NCBI GenBank assembly: GCA_019677205.1 | Contig: JAAMXY010000987.1 | Location: 1-33,701 of the forward strand | Direction of reading: 5' to 3' | Origin: Pinguiococcus pyrenoidosus | Lineage: Eukaryota; Sar; Pinguiophyceae; Pinguiochrysidales; Pinguiochrysidaceae | Length of the DNA stretch: 33,701 bases | In this document: piece after piece, positions 1-8,304 of the stretch | How the letters are laid out: each line of letters starts with the position of its first letter | Numbering within the stretch: the stretch's first letter is position 1 | Position numbers and translations under genes: made by a program | Notes under the pieces: model-generated | Seen by the model: the letters and a program-made list of their open reading frames with translations, nothing else | Told to the model about the DNA's origin: nothing | The model's database searches: none

Positions 1-2084
1 GGGAAGCGATCCAGCTGGACCTGTATCAGGAGCTGACGCTTCGCTCGCTGCCGCTTCCTCGCGCGCCTGTAGACGGCTTCCACCTTCTCCTTCGCGCCCT
101 GGAGCATCGGCAAGATGAGCATTCCGTCGTAGTCTGTTCCCGCGTCATCTCGGACAGGGAAGCCCAGGCCGTACTCTTCGATCAGGTTCATGAACCCGGG
201 TAGAAGCGCCTCTGGATACTGTTCCCATGCCTCGAGGAGAGCCTGGTTCCTCAAGAAGCCTCCTGGGCAACGCTCCCGCTTCTTGGGATCATCCGAGATG
301 ACCAAAGCAAGCGCCTCGGCCAGCCTTGAGGGATCCAGTACCACATCGTTTCGGCCCGCGCTCTTGACGACCTTCACGTAGCCCCACTGATCAAAAAGCT
401 CCAAGGCTGCCCCTGGCATGTCATAGCCGTTTCCATGATCTTGCTTTAGCACGTGGCACTCACAAGCTTCCGCAACTTGTAGGAACTCTCGGTGCGAAAT
501 CCACCACTTCTCTCCCGTCCAAGAAATCTGCTGCAGTCGTTCCAGCAAAGCGCGGAAGCTCTGCGGCATGGTCAGGCGTATGTTTGGTAGCGCCATCACT
601 TTGCTCAGCACCAGCTGTCGCAGACCACCGAGCGCATCAGGTGCGCCAACGACGGGTGGTGTCAGGGCGACATCATCGTAGCTGTCAAAGTTGTCGTCGA
701 AGCGCTGGTGGAGCAGTTCTCCCATCTGCTGTACGCCCGGGTACCGCAAGTCCGGCACGTCCCGATGCGTCGACACGAAGGCAATCCGTGCTGATGGCTG
801 CTCATCCAGCACGTCTCGAGCATACTCCTCATAGTCCTTTCGGTCCCCGTCATTCTCAGCGCGAGGATTCCAAACCACCACAAACACGGCCCGACCGCCC
901 ATGAACAGCCGATGCGACGCCTTGTACACCGGCTGACCGCCGAAGTCGTACAAGAGCACCGCGTCAAGATCCTGTGTCGGCCGTTCCCAGCGCACTACCT
1001 CCATACCGTCCGTCTGGTCGCGACGGTAGAAGTGCTGCCTCCAGGAGTTCGTGTTCTCCACGATGGCATTCGCCAAGCATGTCTTCCCGGCTGCTGCCGG
1101 CCCCGCGATGAGCACCTTGGCTGCAGCAAACCTTCGGGATTGACCCTGGCAGCGCAACCGGTGAAATGCTAAGATGAAGCTGTTGGACTTCTTTCCCTCC
1201 CACTCGATGGGCATCTCAAGCGCGAGCAAAGATGCAGAGGAAGAAAGGCTGGAATCCGCCAAAAAAGACGATAAACTTGGACAGGCGCCTTTGAGAAGCG
1301 CTCGTCCAATCGCTTTGACGCCTTCATCGCCGATGGCGTTGCCCCAAAGGCTGAGCTGAGTGAGCTGCGGCACGCTCGGCAGTCCTCGCTCCGCCAGGGC
1401 TTTCGCGCCTTCAGCGCCAATAGAGTTGTCCCAAAGGTAGAGCTGAGTGAGCTGCGGCACGCTCGGCAGTCCTCGCTCCGCCAGGGCTTTCGCGCCTTTA
1501 GCGCCAATGGAGTTGTCTCCAAGGTAGAGCTGAGTGAGCTGCGGCACGCTCGGCAGTCCTCGCTCCGCCAGGGCTTTCGCGCCTTCAGCGCCAATGGAGT
1601 TGTAGGAAAGGTAGAGCTGAGTGAGCTGCGGTACGCTCGGCAGTCCTCGCTCCGCCAGGGCTTTCGCGCCTTCATCGCCAATGGAGTTGCCCCCAAGGTC
1701 GAGCTGAGTGAGCTGCGGCACGCTCGGCAGTCCTCGCTCCGCCAGGGCTTTCGCGCCTTCATCGCCAATGGAGTTTAAGAAAAGGACGAGCTGAGTGAGC
1801 TGCGGCACGCTCGGCAGTCCTCGCTCCGCCAGCGCTTTCGCGCCTTCATCGCCAATGGCGTTTTCGTCAAGGTCGAGCTGAGTGAGCTGCGGCACGCTCG
1901 GCAGTCCTCGCTCCGCCAGGGCTTTCGCGCCTTCAGCGCCGATGTAGTTGTCGGAAAGGTAGAGCGCCTTCCCGCTGCTTTCGTAGACTTTCTGCACTCC
2001 TTCCCACCACCTAGGTTCTTCCCCGGTTTCTTCTGGCCAGACAGGCGGCGTGCGCTCGCTCATGCTGCTGTTTGCTAGCATCAT
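1..2084 (-). CDS. ROCO family protein (LRR-ROC-COR GTPase), partial
   Basis: The reading frame is open from ATG 2084 to the left edge (694 codons), with an in-frame TAA directly upstream at 2087-2085. Residues about 38-290 hold eight 29-residue LRR-RI units sharing GAKALAERGLPSVPQLTQL. A ROC GTPase domain follows: P-loop GPAAAGKT at 328-335, TDGMEVVRW for the switch I region, DFGGQ from D380 for switch II, and STHRD near 440 for the G4 motif. From about 495 the sequence fits COR, with LDQWGYVKVV-like and VVLDPSRLAEAL-like stretches and GFLRNQALLEAW. ROCO proteins are multidomain GTPases that dimerise through COR and use LRRs for protein contacts. Any C-terminal kinase or other effector domain lies outside the window. 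The order LRR, ROC, COR matches known ROCO architecture. ATG 2081 and 2063 are alternative starts, and an upstream 5' exon cannot be excluded. Confidence 0.92.
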   Translation of the reverse strand, partial: MMLANSSMSERTPPVWPEETGEEPRWWEGVQKVYESSGKALYLSDNYIGAEGAKALAERGLPSVPQLTQLDLDENAIGDEGAKALAERGLPSVPQLTQLVLFLNSIGDEGAKALAERGLPSVPQLTQLDLGGNSIGDEGAKALAERGLPSVPQLTQLYLSYNSIGAEGAKALAERGLPSVPQLTQLYLGDNSIGAKGAKALAERGLPSVPQLTQLYLWDNSIGAEGAKALAERGLPSVPQLTQLSLWGNAIGDEGVKAIGRALLKGACPSLSSFLADSSLSSSASLLALEMPIEWEGKKSNSFILAFHRLRCQGQSRRFAAAKVLIAGPAAAGKTCLANAIVENTNSWRQHFYRRDQTDGMEVVRWERPTQDLDAVLLYDFGGQPVYKASHRLFMGGRAVFVVVWNPRAENDGDRKDYEEYARDVLDEQPSARIAFVSTHRDVPDLRYPGVQQMGELLHQRFDDNFDSYDDVALTPPVVGAPDALGGLRQLVLSKVMALPNIRLTMPQSFRALLERLQQISWTGEKWWISHREFLQVAEACECHVLKQDHGNGYDMPGAALELFDQWGYVKVVKSAGRNDVVLDPSRLAEALALVISDDPKKRERCPGGFLRNQALLEAWEQYPEALLPGFMNLIEEYGLGFPVRDDAGTDYDGMLILPMLQGAKEKVEAVYRRARKRQRAKRQLLIQVQLDRF
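1333..1980 (-). repeat. 87-bp tandem repeat encoding the LRR units
   Basis: The motif agctgagtgagctgcgg recurs at 1354, 1441, 1528, 1615, 1702, 1789 and 1876, exactly 87 nt apart, with an eighth diverged unit starting at 1963. Each unit encodes one 29-residue leucine-rich repeat. Nucleotide identity is close to complete in the helix half. Differences cluster in the 8-9 codons of the strand and loop (YLSDNYIGA, DLDENAIGD, VLFLNSIGD, DLGGNSIGD, YLSYNSIGA, YLGDNSIGA, YLWDNSIGA, SLWGNAIGD). This suggests recent unit duplication or gene conversion. Confidence 0.95.
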
Positions 2085-2921
2085 TTAGCGCTTTTGTCCA
2101 GGAGATTCTGCGTTGATCTCGCTGCTTTGGCGGCGACTTCCGTTGTTTTGGGCGGATCCTGCGCCCGTACTGACGTTTCCGCTGTATTTCAATCCGCCCT
2201 ATGGAGCCTATCTCTACCAATGTTTGTCCGTGCACTTCGGTTTTGAATATTGACACGTCGCGCATCTTCATCTTATCCCTCCGCCGCTGCTCAGTTCTCG
2301 ACGATTCGCCAACGGTCCGCAACACGGCTACTCCCCCTGTACATCTGGCCTCCAGCTGTCCAGCGCCCGCCATCCATTCACTCCTCTCCGGCTTCAGATG
2401 GCAGCAGACCCGACGCTGTGTTGGGCGCCTACACAACGATCAACGACGGAAAACCCGTGGCGCTGATCCGTTCTGGAGCGCGGAAAGAGCGATGCGAAAA
2501 GCGGAAGGAAACGGATCCCAGACGCAAAGTGGCGCGCGTCTCTCGGAAAGGATGCTTCAAACACTCGCGCTGTGCGAGCGAAGAGGGGGAGCAGCACAAA
2601 GGGCAATGCACACAATGAGCAGCTGTTTTGATCTTCTTGACGGCCTGACCCACGAACACTTTTGCTCTCGTCAACGACGGGAAGCAGAGGAGTGCAGTCG
2701 ATGCAAGCGTCGGAGACACCTTCGCCGCACATGAAGCAGGAGCTGCTCCGGGCGCTTCATGGACTTGAGATCGCGGCGGAAACGGACCGAGACGGATGAG
2801 AAGAACACTTGCAGTCGCTTTCCTTCGCCTTGCCTCACGACCACGTCGCAAGCGCAGTCTGCAGCTAGACGCCACTGGCCGTCAGCAGCATTCCATGCTA
2901 GTCTCCGCCAGCATTCGAAGC
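2085..2921. other. Intergenic: ABI-like 3' flank and ROCO upstream region
   Basis: This 837-bp gap lies between two genes transcribed leftward. Several open frames cross it on both strands, but none has a recognisable domain, a composition like its neighbours, or a consistent splice structure. It should contain the ROCO promoter and 5' UTR. I see no clear core promoter motif. Confidence 0.5.
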
Positions 2922-3985
2922 TCAGACATAGGTGGTGTCTTCGACGTCTCTTCCCCCGTCGATCACCGTTCCGGCCAAGGTTTCGTCCTGCATCGCCTTG
3001 ATCAGCTCCGGCGTCAGCCTCACGTCTTTGCGCACGACCCCTCCTGGCGCGAGCGAGGAAGCGAGGGTGCGATAGCTGTTCCGCCCCTCGATCGATTCCC
3101 GCACAAGCGCTGTGCCGACCTATGAAGGTGCACGTCCTTGAGCAAGGACTGTCGACGAAGACACCTTTGACCGCAGGATTCACGGCTGGACGAACCTCGT
3201 CAAAAGTGGTGAAGCGCTCTCTCAGGTTCATCCGACCCGCTGGCTTGACGTCCCGCGGCTGCAGGTCGTCCTTGACGAATTGAACCGGAGGCACCTGATC
3301 AAGAGGCAGCGTCACTCTAGTTGGGGAGGTGGGAGGGAGAGCAAGGCGCGGAGGAGCATATGGACGAAGCAGTACCCTGACGTCCTCCACAGCCTCTGTA
3401 AAGTCAGAGAGAAGCGCCATGTTGCCCCTCTGAACCCGCGTCTGGCGCAGCTGGACGGCGAGCTGCATTCCATGCCAGAAGCAGTCAACAAGAGTAAGGT
3501 GACGAGCAGCGACCAGGCGTTTGGGAGCGTGCCGCACCTTTGTCGCCTGGTTTGTGATGTCTTCCACGACCGTTCTGTGTGAAGTGCGTGCGTTTGATTA
3601 GAGGCCTTTCCTTGGAGTCACGAGGTAGGCTTCTCAGCCTCTTACTGCTGTGCCGAGAGAAGCTCCAGCAGATTGCTAGCTATTTTCTCGATGTCCCCCG
3701 TGATGGCGCCCAGCGCGTCCTCGACATAGTCCACGGTCCGCTTGATGGCTTCTTCCTTGTCCTGAGGTCCGTCATCCATATGATATCAGAATGGTGAGGC
3801 TCTCCGGACCGCAGGTATTCGGCCGCAATAGCTGGGTACCCCACCTCGGTAAGATAGCTGCTCTCACAGTAGTCGATCACTTCGTCCAGATACTGCCGCT
3901 TGCCGCCGAGCTCGGAGATATCCTCGGGAAGAGTCTCGCTTCCAAGTTCCTTGATCTTCGCAAGAGCCTCCACTTTGCCCGTCAT
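2922..3985 (-). CDS. ABI-like subunit of the SCAR/WAVE actin-regulatory complex
   Basis: Deduced exons are 3985-3845, 3761-3646, 3574-3165 and 3109-2922; introns are 83, 71 and 55 nt and the phases agree, giving about 284 residues. Joining exons 1 and 2 produces a stretch (VIDYCESSYLTE then DKEEAIKRTVDY) that follows the Abelson-interactor N-terminus, whose family form is VADYCENNY..., then DKRKALEETK.... It continues through an amphipathic region with NLLELLSAQQ. ABI proteins are core helical-bundle subunits of the WAVE complex, which activates Arp2/3. The region after residue 135 is proline-rich (LLRPYAPP, LPPTSP) and then poorly matched. No SH3 domain is seen, as in plant ABI-like proteins. 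A further in-frame intron at 3463-3537 (75 nt, GT...AG) is possible and would improve the helix. The C-terminus ends TTYV. The family call rests on one N-terminal match. Confidence 0.62.
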
Positions 3986-4542
3986 TCTGCTGCGTCGCTC
4001 CACTGCACTCTTCGTTTCTTTCCTCTTTCCTTCTCTTTCCCGCTGTTTCTGCGCTACCCAAGGCAACTCGCAGACTTCCGCGGCACTTGACCAACCCTCG
4101 ATGCCAAAGTGGATCAAGCTCGCCTGCCCTTCCAAAAGAAAAGGCGGGGGGGGGGAAATCCGCCTGCGAAAAGCGCCGGACAAGAAGCTGTGGCGCTCAG
4201 GGATCTGTGCCTTCCTAGAGAAGCCGTTCTCTTCCGATTCTCGTTCCCGAGCCGGAAGCCGGAAGCCGGAAGCCGGAAGCCGGAAGAATCCTGCATCCTG
4301 AATCCTGAATTCATGTACCAATGGTACCCTAGTAGGCGAGCAAGAGGAGTATCGACTACATACCCACCTTAGTGGATATGCTTTCCAAGACGGACAACGC
4401 GGGACAGACGGAGCCTGACGTGTCGCGGCGGTCAGCTGACACGCCCATGTTCTCTCGCATCGCGCCGTCAGCGACGCACCCTTGAGCGTCGTGGCTATTG
4501 GGGAGATCTGTCATGGCTACCTGCAATGCAGGAGGCGGCGCC
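3986..4542. other. Divergent intergenic region, ABI-like / S4 protein
   Basis: This 557-bp region separates two divergent start codons, so it probably holds both promoters. It contains a G11 run at 4145-4155, a five-copy 7-nt repeat at 4251-4285 and an imperfect atcctga repeat just after it. Open frames here look like translated repeats rather than protein. Confidence 0.5.
4251..4285. repeat. 7-nt minisatellite, (GCCGGAA)5
   Basis: Five perfect tandem copies of gccggaa occupy 4251-4285. A second short array of the same period (atcctgc/atcctga) follows at about 4288-4308. Both lie in the divergent promoter region. Confidence 0.95.
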
Positions 4543-5987
4543 ATGAGGTTGCTGTTCGTTTCTGCTTTCCTGATGAGCCTGAGCCTGCACCCCGAAGCGT
4601 TCCTACGACCTACGAGACGACGATCCTTCCGCGGCCTCTCCGCCGCAGAGGGCGATTTACCCAGAGATGAGCTTCTGAAGCAGGCAAAGGCCGGAGGGAC
4701 GGTGGATGCAATTGTGGCGGCCCATGTACTGGACGTGGCCAACAAGGCGCTTGCAACGTGGGAGGTGGGCTCCTCCCATTTCCTCAGGCCCCCGGAGCTG
4801 CAGGCCTTGCAGGATCTCTTTCTGCCCTTCGCTGATGTCGGGACGGCGGCTCAAGGCGGCTACGAGGACGCAGAGAGAAGAGTGCTCTTCGTGGGCCGCG
4901 CAGAAGTGTTCGATACGCTGCTGGAAGAGGCCTCCGAGCAGCTGCTGACTGCAGTCAGCATTGAAGGGAACTTTAAGTTTGACGCGGCTGGGCACCGCGA
5001 CTTTCTCGGTAAACTTGGCGCTTGGGATTCTGCGGCAATGCTAGCCTGATGGCATCCTCTGGCTGGAGGTTTCATTTATTTTTTTGGTTTTCTGTTTTCT
5101 GTTTTGTTCTCAACTCAGGGGCAATTTTGAAGATGGGAATCAAACGAGAGTTTGTCGGGGACATCATCATCCTTCCTGACGGCCAAGGAGCGCAGGTCAT
5201 CACCACGCCCCAGGTACCGTTCATGGAGTTGGAGTTGGGTTGGGAAGCGATTTGGGGTCGTGCTGGCGAAGCCTTAAACGCTGCTGGCCATTTTTATAGG
5301 TTGGGGATGCACTCTGCCTACAGCTGACCCAAGTGCGCAGTGTTCCCGTGAAATGCTCGCATATCTCCTTGGAAGAACTGAGACCACAGCCCATCACAAG
5401 GAGACCGGTGCGTTTTCCAGCCTTTTCAGTGTTTTCCAGCCTTTTCAGTGTTTTCCAGCCTTTTCAGTGCTTTCCAGCCTTTTCAGTGCTTTCCACAAAG
5501 TACTTCTGCTTGAAGGCATCGATGACCTCTCTAACGCGGTCGATCGATGTCTCCACATGCAGATCACTGCGGTGGAGGCCTCGCTCCGCCTTGACGCTGT
5601 TGCGAGCGGTGGCATGGGCATAAGGTGCAGTCGTCCGAAGGCTTCGGCATGTGCTGACCCTTCTGCCAAGGATACTCACTCCTCCACCTCCGTTCGCGTC
5701 TTGCTTCAGTCGAAGCGTCGCAAGTGACATGGCAAGGACAGGAGACATACTTCTCAATTGGAAGCCTGTGAAGTCCGCTGCAAAGGAGGTGAGCGCGAGT
5801 CGTTTGTAGTCCGGAACACGACACCAGTTCTGAACACGACACCAACTCTGAACACAATGCTGTGGATCCTTCCCAGGTTAGGTCGGGGGACGTGATAACC
5901 ATTCGTGGCAAAGGCCGAGTAGAAGTGCACAGCATCGAGTCCACAAAGACGGGAAAGTTCCGCGTCGAAATGACGCGACTCTCGTAG
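4543..5987 (+). CDS. Plastid-targeted S4-domain RNA-binding protein (YlmH / photosystem II S4 type)
   Basis: Deduced exons are 4543-5008, 5119-5213, 5300-5407, 5563-5624, 5710-5788 and 5877-5987, giving 306 residues. All joins preserve phase and rebuild the family: FLRPPE, GGYEDAERR and HRDFLGAILKMGIKREFVGD, followed by a C-terminal S4 domain (VEASLRLDAVAS, GISRSVASDMARTGDILLNW, GDVITIRGKGR). The family binds RNA. Bacterial YlmH acts on ribosomal particles, and plant/algal forms are plastid proteins. The start at 4543 gives a hydrophobic signal peptide (MRLLFVSAFLMSLSL) ending at PEA-FLRP, then a basic Arg/Ser stretch. This resembles the signal-plus-transit presequence with Phe at the junction used for red secondary plastids. 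An earlier ATG at 4513 would add ten residues before the signal peptide. Plastid location is inferred; the family call is strong. Confidence 0.9.
5413..5494 (+). repeat. 19-nt minisatellite inside intron 3 of the S4 protein gene
   Basis: The unit ttttccagccttttcagtg occurs at 5413, 5432 and 5451, with a one-base variant at 5470 and a partial copy from 5489. It lies within the inferred intron 5408-5562. Each unit carries two pyrimidine-CAG stretches that look like 3' splice sites, upstream of the acceptor used in the model (5561-5562). Confidence 0.93.
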
Positions 5988-6215
5988 CCGAAGGGAGTTG
6001 ATCAAATCAAACTGAATTGAATCATCCGTCTCCGCCTCCGCCTCCCTTCCAAGCCAAAAACGCACCTCGCCACTCTTGCACAACTTCCTTCTCCACAACC
6101 ACACACACAAGTGCAGAACAACATCGTAGCATCGACGCCAACTTTGGAAACGCACCACGGCACACATCTTGGGACCTTCGTCGACACAGTGACGTCGCCG
6201 TTTCCATGCGCCCGC

Positions 6216-7938
6216 ATGAACTCTGCGCTGTTACTCGGCGGCGCCAAAGCATCTTCAAGGCCACTGACCATGTCACCTTGCGACCAGTGGCGTGAGGATG
6301 AGTCCAGGGCGCCTCGGAAGATCCACGACAGGCTGCTGGAGCGCCTGGGGGAGCTCACCGTGGCGGTAAGCGCTCCTTCTTTCCGTTTTTTCGAAGATTC
6401 CACTTCGACTGCTCCTAAGTTCCGCCATTTACGCCGCGACGTTGGGTCAATTGCTCCCAATTTGATGTCGCGCAGCTTCGCTTACACGACCTCTCTCCAC
6501 CCCGCAGGCGCCTGGGCAGGTGGAGGAAGACCCCGTATCCCCCTCGACGCCCGAAGTCCTGCTGGAGATCGTTCTGCGGAGCATCAGCAGCGACGCAGTG
6601 AGCCTCCGGGCGGATCCTCGGCCAGTGGTCCTCGCGGGCTTTCGGCTGCTGTACCACTGGAGCTTGCCTTGGGCGGCCCTGTGGCTTTTGGTGGCGGTGT
6701 GCAGCCCCTCGCTGCCCACGTCGTGGCGCAACGGGCTTCTCGCGGCCTTGCCGCTGGTTCTGTGGGAGTTGTACCACAGCTGGCAGATCGAGCGGGGCAT
6801 CCGAGGGGTCTCCCGGGTCAAGAGCGGCTTCTACTACGCACCGACGCCGCGGAACAATGACCTCACGGCCAGGTGCTCGAGCCTCCGGCCTGGGTACTAC
6901 GAGTCGGAACAAACGCCATGGCTATGGAACGGAGACTTTACCACCTTCTTCCCATTCATTGCCATGCGGGCGCCGCGGCTGTCCTACACGCGGAAGTGGA
7001 TCCAAGCGGAGGACGGGGAGAACATCGCCACGGACTGGGCCTTCCCAGAGGGCGGCTTTGATCCCTCAAAGCCAGTACTCCTCGTGCTGCACGGCCTAAA
7101 TGGCGGCAGCGACGAGGTCTACATTTTGGACATCCTTCCCCGGCTCCTTCAGAAAGGCTGGACCTGCGTGGTGATGATCAACCGCGGGCTGATGAAGACG
7201 CCCATCAAGAAGAACATCTTCAACGGTGCGAGGATGACGGATCTGCACCAGGTGGTGCGGCTGCTGCAGCGCTCGGTGGGCGAGTTGGGCGCGCCCATCT
7301 GCGCGGCGGGCTTCTCGATGGGCGCAGTCATTCTGGCGAACTACTGCGGCCAGTACGGCGACCCGGAGCGGCGCCGAGAGGGGAGCCATGTCCCTCCCTT
7401 CGCGCTCGAAGCCGCGGTTTGCCACTCGGGGCTGATCGACGCCGTGAAGAACTCGAGATTCAAGTACGGCCAGCGGCTGTGGCAGCCGTTCCTAAGCTAC
7501 CAGCTCAAGGAGACATTTATTGGGCGCTTCCACGAGCTGTTCCGCGCCAAGGGCATCGCTCCCGAGGCGGTCTGCGCTGGGGACGTGGTCAGCATCACGG
7601 ACTTCGATCGGGAGACGATCTGCAAGTTCTACGGCTACAAGGACACCGACGAGTATTACGCCGACATGAGTCTGGCGTACTACGATCGAATGCAGCACCT
7701 GAGCAAGCCGCTGCTGATGCTGCACGCCTGTGATGACCCCATCATCGATAGCGACTCCTACGAAAGCGGCGTGGAGGCCATCAACAGCGGGCAGGAGAAT
7801 CTCTTCCTGGCTATGACCAAGACCGGCGGGCACGTCGGCTGGCCGCTGGGCTTCTGGCCGTCGGAGCGGAGGTGGGAGTTCATGGCCAACGTCACCGCCG
7901 AGTTTGTAGAAGCGGTGCTGGGCAATTCTAGCGAGTAG
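6216..7938 (+). CDS. Membrane alpha/beta hydrolase, EMB8/ABHD1-3 type
   Basis: The model is exon 1 at 6216-6365, intron 6366-6507 (gtaagc...ccgcag, 142 nt) and exon 2 at 6508-7938; phase agrees and gives about 526 residues. The order matches the EMB8/ABHD1-3 family: a hydrophobic region at about 88-135, oxyanion motif LVLHGLNGGS, nucleophile elbow GFSMG (Ser320), acid in HACDDPI (Asp459 or Asp460) and catalytic His492 in GGHVGW. Family members are membrane-bound serine hydrolases acting on lipids or other esters; the substrate here is not predictable. All catalytic residues are present. The ATG at 6216 is the first in frame with the deduced exon 1; ATG 6270 is an alternative. It is transcribed in the same direction as the S4 gene, 228 bp downstream. 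Confidence 0.92.
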
Positions 7939-8304
7939 CTGGTGTGGGCGAGTGGCCTGCACCTTGACAGCTTGAGCACTTCCAGAATGTGCAGGCGGCG
8001 TTTCTCCTGCATATGATGAAGAGAAGGAAGGCACGGTGGCGAAAACTGGTAAAACCGAAGAACTAATCAAGACAGTCTTCCTGCCGAAGTTTGGTTAAAG
8101 GTGTACTTTCAATACAGTCTCCAGGTCGTTGTGCTCTATGCAAACGAGACAGTCCTCGACTTGCTCCCTGCGGATGCATTGTCCATTCCGCCCCGCTCGA
8201 GTTCCTCCAACACTGCTATGCGATGCCAAGCTGCGCCATCCATCGATCAATCCTGTTGGAACGCATGCGAAACGCAACCAAAAGTGTGAGGGGTGATGGT
8301 TCAC
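7939..8304. other. Convergent intergenic region
   Basis: This 366-bp stretch lies between two converging stop codons, the hydrolase and the WW protein, and presumably holds both 3' UTRs. No gene or obvious repeat is seen. Confidence 0.6.

Noticed and set aside
1169-1768. 199-codon minus-strand frame with a repeated MKARKPWRSEDCRA-type motif
   Set aside because: It is the LRR array read in the wrong frame. The adjacent frame gives canonical leucine-rich repeats joined to ROC-COR.
1333-1980. Regular 87-bp repeats as a CRISPR-like array
   Set aside because: The whole period is conserved and coding, there are no unique spacers, and the genome is eukaryotic.
3680-4321. A 213-codon minus frame as an N-terminally extended ABI-like protein
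   Set aside because: The upstream part translates the gccggaa minisatellite and a G11 run. ATG 3985 fits the family start better.
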